Shown: positions 60,415 through 64,000 of the stretch, piece after piece
How positions within the stretch are numbered: position 1 is the first letter of the stretch
Layout: each line of letters opens with the position of its first letter
Origin: Pygmaiobacter massiliensis
Lineage (GTDB): Bacteria > Bacillota > Clostridia > Oscillospirales > Ruminococcaceae
DNA length: 64,000 nt
Assembly (NCBI GenBank): GCA_022778585.1
Contig: JALFTI010000011.1
Span: 1-64,000 of the forward strand
Direction of reading: 5' to 3'
The notes under the pieces: generated by a model
Database searches by the model: none
The model's input: only the letters and a program-made list of their open reading frames with translations
Told to the model about the DNA's origin: nothing
Position numbers and translations under genes: made by a program

Positions 60415-61593
60415 TTAGTGGAACAGGTTCAGCTTTACCAGGTTTGTGTCCTCGGCATAGCTTTGGAAATTATACAAAATAAGCACCTGGTCGTAATTGT
60501 TTTCGGCCAAAATGGTGTCCATGCTGGCGTTCAGGCTGCGCAGGTCCACCACATCAATCCGCTCATAGTCGGCGGTTAAAAACGGCACAAAGCAGTTGGC
60601 GTAGCTGTCTTTTATAACCAAAATTTTGCCGCTGCCTTCGCCGTACAGCTGAGAAAACGCATTGTTGGAATACAAAAACATGGCGTATTTGTCCCGGGTG
60701 GAAAGCTTGGCCAGGTCGTACAAGGTCACATCCAGGTCGCTAAGTCCGGCTGCGGCGGCCGCTTCACGGTCGGCCTTGGTAGCGCCCTGGCAAATTACCA
60801 GCCGGTTTTCCAGGTCGCTGTAATAGGAAAGGGTGTCGGGCTTTGCGCTGTACAGCTTGCTTTTGCTGTACAAGGTGCCGTAAAAATCCTCCACCTTGGT
60901 CAGGGTGTGGTCACTGGGGTCAAAGGCGGGGGTTCGGCCAATCTGCTGCATATAGGCCTGGTAGGCCAAAAACGCTCCTTCGGTGGTCCAGTGGTGGTCG
61001 GTGCGGTAGTAAAGCAGCTGGTCGTTATGGGCTAAAAACAGGTCGGTCAGGTCAACAAAACTGCCGTTTTGGCTAAACGCCTGGTCCAGCTTTTCCATAT
61101 ACGGCGCTTCGTTCACAAACGGGGCGTTGGGCGCTTCGGGGCTGATGCGGTCGGCCGAAGGCACCACCATGGCGGTTACAAGGCCGGGGTAACGGGCCAT
61201 AAATTCGGCAATGGCCGCGGTGTTTTTGTCAAACTGCTCTTCGTTCAGCGTGAAAAATTTTTGGTACATGCTGCCGTTTTCGCCGTACACAATGCTGTTG
61301 TTTTCCTGTTTCAACAGCACATCCTCTGCGCGGCTTTTCAGGCTGATCCAGCCGTCCCGGCCTAAAAACTGGTCGTTTACATAGGTTTCGTACAGGTAGG
61401 AAAACTTTTGTTTTTCCTCCTGCGCCAAAAGGTTTTGGCTGGTCAGGGTGGGCTTTTTGGCAAGCTGGCGGTTTTCCAGTTCGCTCGTATCCCGGTCGGC
61501 GGTCAGGCAATCGGCCAGCGAAAACAGCACAATAAAGCCAAAAAACAAAACAAGGCAAGGGTAGCGCAGCAGCGCTTTTATTTGCTTTTTCAC
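60415..61593 (-). CDS. DHHW-family (AlgX/SGNH-like) surface acylation protein
   Basis: 392 residues, GTG start with AAAGGAGG upstream. One N-terminal membrane helix (about 12-28) anchors a large extracellular domain with FLGRDGWISLKSRAEDVLL and YYRTDHHWTTEGAFLAYQAYM (the DHHW motif, with catalytic His) and a C-terminal VIKDSYANCFVPFL. Such proteins accept acyl groups from an MBOAT partner and pass them to surface glycans or teichoic acids. The MBOAT gene is 15 bases upstream. Confidence 0.92.
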   Translation of the reverse strand: MKKQIKALLRYPCLVLFFGFIVLFSLADCLTADRDTSELENRQLAKKPTLTSQNLLAQEEKQKFSYLYETYVNDQFLGRDGWISLKSRAEDVLLKQENNSIVYGENGSMYQKFFTLNEEQFDKNTAAIAEFMARYPGLVTAMVVPSADRISPEAPNAPFVNEAPYMEKLDQAFSQNGSFVDLTDLFLAHNDQLLYYRTDHHWTTEGAFLAYQAYMQQIGRTPAFDPSDHTLTKVEDFYGTLYSKSKLYSAKPDTLSYYSDLENRLVICQGATKADREAAAAAGLSDLDVTLYDLAKLSTRDKYAMFLYSNNAFSQLYGEGSGKILVIKDSYANCFVPFLTADYERIDVVDLRSLNASMDTILAENNYDQVLILYNFQSYAEDTNLVKLNLFH

Positions 61594-61608
61594 CGCTATG
61601 CGCCTCCT

Positions 61609-63000
61609 TTAAAACCTAAAATAAATAAACGGGTTATAGGTGCTGTCCACCAAATATGCCACCGAAAGCAAAAGCAGCGCACCCAATACCAAAATGCGCC
61701 CGGCCTGCCACTTTTGCCGGCACAGCCACTGGTAGAACCGGCCAGGCAGCGGGGTGCTGCAAAAAGCGGCCACCGCCAGGCTTACCCCGTAGTTGCGCAC
61801 AAAATACCCTGCGCTCACCCCGCCGCTGGGCAAGAACATCTGCCCCAAAAAGACGGCAAGGTCCGTAAGGCCCGAGTCCACCGCGAAGATGGCCCAGCCC
61901 ACCACAATGAAGAATAAGGCGTAAATGTGGGGCCATACCCGGCCGTTTGCCAGCGGCTTTTGCAGCCAAAGCTTTTCTATGGTTAAAAGCACAAAGTAGT
62001 AAAGGCCCCACAATAAAAAGTTCCATTCCGCCCCGTGCCAAAAACCGGTCAGGCACCAGACGATCAGCAGGTTCAAAATCTGCCGGCGTTTGCCGCGGCG
62101 GTTGCCCCCCAGCGGAATATATACATATTCCCGGAACCAGCCCGAAAGAGTCATGTGCCAGCGGCGCCAGAAATCGGTGATGCTGCGGGAGATATACGGC
62201 AGGTTAAAGTTTTGCGGAAACTCAAAACCCAGCATTTTGCCAAGGCCTATGGCCATGGTGGAATAGCCGGAAAAATCAAAATAAATCTGCAAAGTAAAGG
62301 CAATGGCACCCAGCCAGGCCAGCGGGGTGGAAACATTGGCGTAGCCAAGGTTCTGCACATCGGTCCAAAGGGCGCCCACGCTGTTGGCCAAAAGCACCTT
62401 TTTGGCAAGCCCCAGCACAAAAAGCCCTGCCCCTTCATCAATTTGGCTGGCATGGCAGCGCCCTTTTTTTACCTTCAGCTGGGCGGCCACATCCTTATAC
62501 AGCACAATGGGCCCGGCAATCAGCTGCGGAAACATCACCACATAGGCCCCAAGGTCTATAATATTGCGCTCAGGCTTTACGGTTCTTTTATATACATCCA
62601 GCGTGTAGCTCATGGTCTGGAAGGTATAAAAGCTAATGCCCAGCGGCAAGGTCAGGTTCAGCATGGCAAAATTTGTGCCAAAAAGCGCGTTCAGGTTGCG
62701 CAGGAAAAAGTCGGTGTATTTAAAGAAGAACAGCATGCCAATGTTGAACACCACCGTTAAAACCAGCAAAAAACGCCGTGCGGCAGGCTTTTCTTCCCAC
62801 CTTCCCATGCAAAGCGCAAGCAGGTAGTTGCCCACAATGCAGCTGAGCATTACCGGGAAATACCGCACTTCGCCCCAGGAGTAAAACACAATGCTGATTA
62901 AAAACAGCGCCGCGTTTTTTAAGTTTGCAGGCGCTAAGTAGTATACCGCCAGCGCAATGGGCAAAAAGCGGAATAAAAACAAAAGACTGGAAAAAATCAA
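61609..63000 (-). CDS. MBOAT-family membrane O-acyltransferase (AlgI/DltB-like)
   Basis: About 463 residues, some 11 membrane helices. Hallmarks: LFSSLLFLFRFLP-like start, PLGISFYTFQTMSYTLDVYK, LQIYFDFSGYSTMAIGLG, FWRRWHMTLSGWFREYVYIPLGGNR and the catalytic His in LTGFWHGAEWNFLLWGLYY. It moves an activated acyl (often acetyl) group across the membrane for the DHHW protein. The TTG at 63000 best matches the family start (MIFSSLLFLFRF), though ATG 63072 is open upstream. Confidence 0.93.
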   Translation of the reverse strand: MIFSSLLFLFRFLPIALAVYYLAPANLKNAALFLISIVFYSWGEVRYFPVMLSCIVGNYLLALCMGRWEEKPAARRFLLVLTVVFNIGMLFFFKYTDFFLRNLNALFGTNFAMLNLTLPLGISFYTFQTMSYTLDVYKRTVKPERNIIDLGAYVVMFPQLIAGPIVLYKDVAAQLKVKKGRCHASQIDEGAGLFVLGLAKKVLLANSVGALWTDVQNLGYANVSTPLAWLGAIAFTLQIYFDFSGYSTMAIGLGKMLGFEFPQNFNLPYISRSITDFWRRWHMTLSGWFREYVYIPLGGNRRGKRRQILNLLIVWCLTGFWHGAEWNFLLWGLYYFVLLTIEKLWLQKPLANGRVWPHIYALFFIVVGWAIFAVDSGLTDLAVFLGQMFLPSGGVSAGYFVRNYGVSLAVAAFCSTPLPGRFYQWLCRQKWQAGRILVLGALLLLSVAYLVDSTYNPFIYFRF

Positions 63001-63242
63001 AGCGTCACCAACCTGTCCGGTAAAAGCGGCCAAGGCCGCAGCGGTAAGCGTACAAAAGCCAAAGGGGCGCATGGCCCTTTGCCAGGCTTTTTATAAAACG
63101 GGGGCTATAACAGGGACTTTTTGCTTTGGGCAAAGTTCAAAAGCAAAAAGGTTTAAGCCCAAACCAAACGGCCGGTGCCAAAATGGGCGCCGGCCGTTGG
63201 CGGTGTATAAGCGCCGGGGGTTATCCGCCGGTGCAAAGGTTT

Positions 63243-63740
63243 TTATTTGGTGGCCTCGTCAATGGCCTTGTCAATGGGCTCGTAGGCCTTCTCCACACCC
63301 TCGCTGGTGATCACATCGTTATCGCCGGCAATTACAAAAATGACATAGTCGCCCTTCACCACAATGCGGCCGGCCTTGGCCTTTTCGTACTGGTCCTGCA
63401 AATACATTTCGCAGCCGCTGGCCTTGGCGTCGCGCCGGGCTTCGCAGGCCTGCTTAATGGTGTCGGCCTTGCCCTTAGCGGCCTTCACAATCAGCACCTC
63501 ATCGCTGGAAACATTCACCTTGGCGTACTTGCCTACATACTCTTCCACATCGTCCATGTTAATGCCGTACATGCTGGTCAAAAAGTCATCATCCATATCG
63601 CCCGGCATGGAAAGCGGTGCAGCCTCTTCAATGGCGGCCATAATATCGTTAATGTTGTAAGACTCGGACGAACCGCTGCAGCCAACGGCAAAGCAGGCGG
63701 TAAGGCAGACGGAAAGTACAAGTGCGATTAGTTTTTTCAT
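63243..63740 (-). CDS. DUF4358 lipoprotein of the surface acylation operon
   Basis: 165 residues; ATG 63740 after AAAGGA. Signal peptide with lipobox (LTACFAVGC, Cys near 21). The mature domain has YNINDIMAAIEEA and a C-terminal GDYVIFVIAGDNDVI of DUF4358 type, in which the family has a beta-alpha fold of unknown function. DUF4358 genes are commonly beside MBOAT/DHHW genes in clostridia, and this one lies 240 bases upstream of the MBOAT gene on the same strand. Confidence 0.88.
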   Translation of the reverse strand: MKKLIALVLSVCLTACFAVGCSGSSESYNINDIMAAIEEAAPLSMPGDMDDDFLTSMYGINMDDVEEYVGKYAKVNVSSDEVLIVKAAKGKADTIKQACEARRDAKASGCEMYLQDQYEKAKAGRIVVKGDYVIFVIAGDNDVITSEGVEKAYEPIDKAIDEATK

Positions 63741-63802
63741 AAATTTTGCAGGTCCTTTCTTGTTGGTAAGGTTGCGGCGCACAGCGCAGACTCAATACCT
63801 TT

Positions 63803-63831
63803 ATAGTAATAAAAAAAGCCGGCTATTGCAA
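63803..63831 (-). promoter_or_regulatory. Promoter of the DUF4358-MBOAT-DHHW operon
   Basis: On the minus strand TTGCAA at 63831-63826, a 17-base spacer and TACTAT at 63808-63803, about 60 bases before the lipoprotein start. Confidence 0.6.
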
Positions 63832-64000
63832 CCCCTCATAAGGTATTCTTTTCCTTTTAAACCAATTCTATACACAAAATTTACCGTTTGCCGCATATTA
63901 AAAAAGCAGTAAAACAAGCAATTTTTTGTCGTTTTGGTTCGCTTTGTGCCAAAACGGGGCAAAAGCCGGCAGCTTTTTGGGTTAAATGTGAAATTCCTGT

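Overview
The window looks like a chromosomal segment of a spore-forming, anaerobic Firmicute, probably a gut clostridium of the Oscillospirales type. The grounds are an adjacent spoIVA-sipL pair (spore coat morphogenesis), an anaerobic ferrous-iron uptake operon (feoA-feoA-feoB plus a cysteine-rich FeoB partner), clostridial-style Fe-S proteins (EFR1 ferredoxin-flavodoxin, aldo/keto reductase with a ferredoxin tail), strong AAGGAGG ribosome sites and a fairly GC-rich core. The species cannot be named from the sequence alone.

Layout: 1-2530 is the end of a phage-like lysis module (SPOR-tailed endolysin, LC3-type holin, small coiled-coil membrane protein, 522-aa protein with a 45-bp repeat). 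2.9-8.8 kb holds glycerate kinase, a CAU tRNA, a frameshifted HD protein and a polar amino-acid ABC transporter. 9.2-13.5 kb is a compact FkbH-ACP-MaoC-SDR-acyltransferase cassette. 13.6-23.2 kb holds xpt, a pseudouridine synthase, radC, a LysR regulator, broken AEC transporter and cysteine synthase genes, a cyclase-family hydrolase and an M18 aminopeptidase. 23.4-27.2 kb is the iron regulon. 27.9-34 kb is an unusual island of zinc-ribbon membrane proteins facing degraded, mutually homologous genes (one with Sel1 repeats). 34-37.3 kb holds a polysaccharide initiating transferase and a nucleotide-sugar epimerase/dehydratase. 37.4-38.5 kb is an AT-rich XRE-regulator/unknown-protein pair. 39-40.5 kb is an HxlR/flavodoxin locus. 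40.8-46.9 kb holds spoIVA, sipL, a rubrerythrin-like gene, a ZIP transporter and a CCG-type Fe-S protein. 47-52.9 kb is a decayed histidine kinase/PadR/ABC-FtsX module. 53-60 kb holds tRNA-Leu, Fe-S oxidoreductases, PhzF, LysR and an iron alcohol dehydrogenase. 60.4-63.7 kb is a surface acyl-transfer set (DHHW, MBOAT, DUF4358 lipoprotein).

A recurrent theme is gene decay. About ten accessory genes carry one-base frameshifts, often in C, T or A runs, and at least five also carry an in-frame nonsense codon, while core genes (spoIVA, feoB, radC, xpt) are intact. Several genes relate to cell-surface chemistry: the FkbH/ACP cassette, the PglC-like transferase, the epimerase and the MBOAT/DHHW pair could together make and acylate a surface glycan, although this link is inference.

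Functions rest on motif and family recognition by eye; no database search was run.
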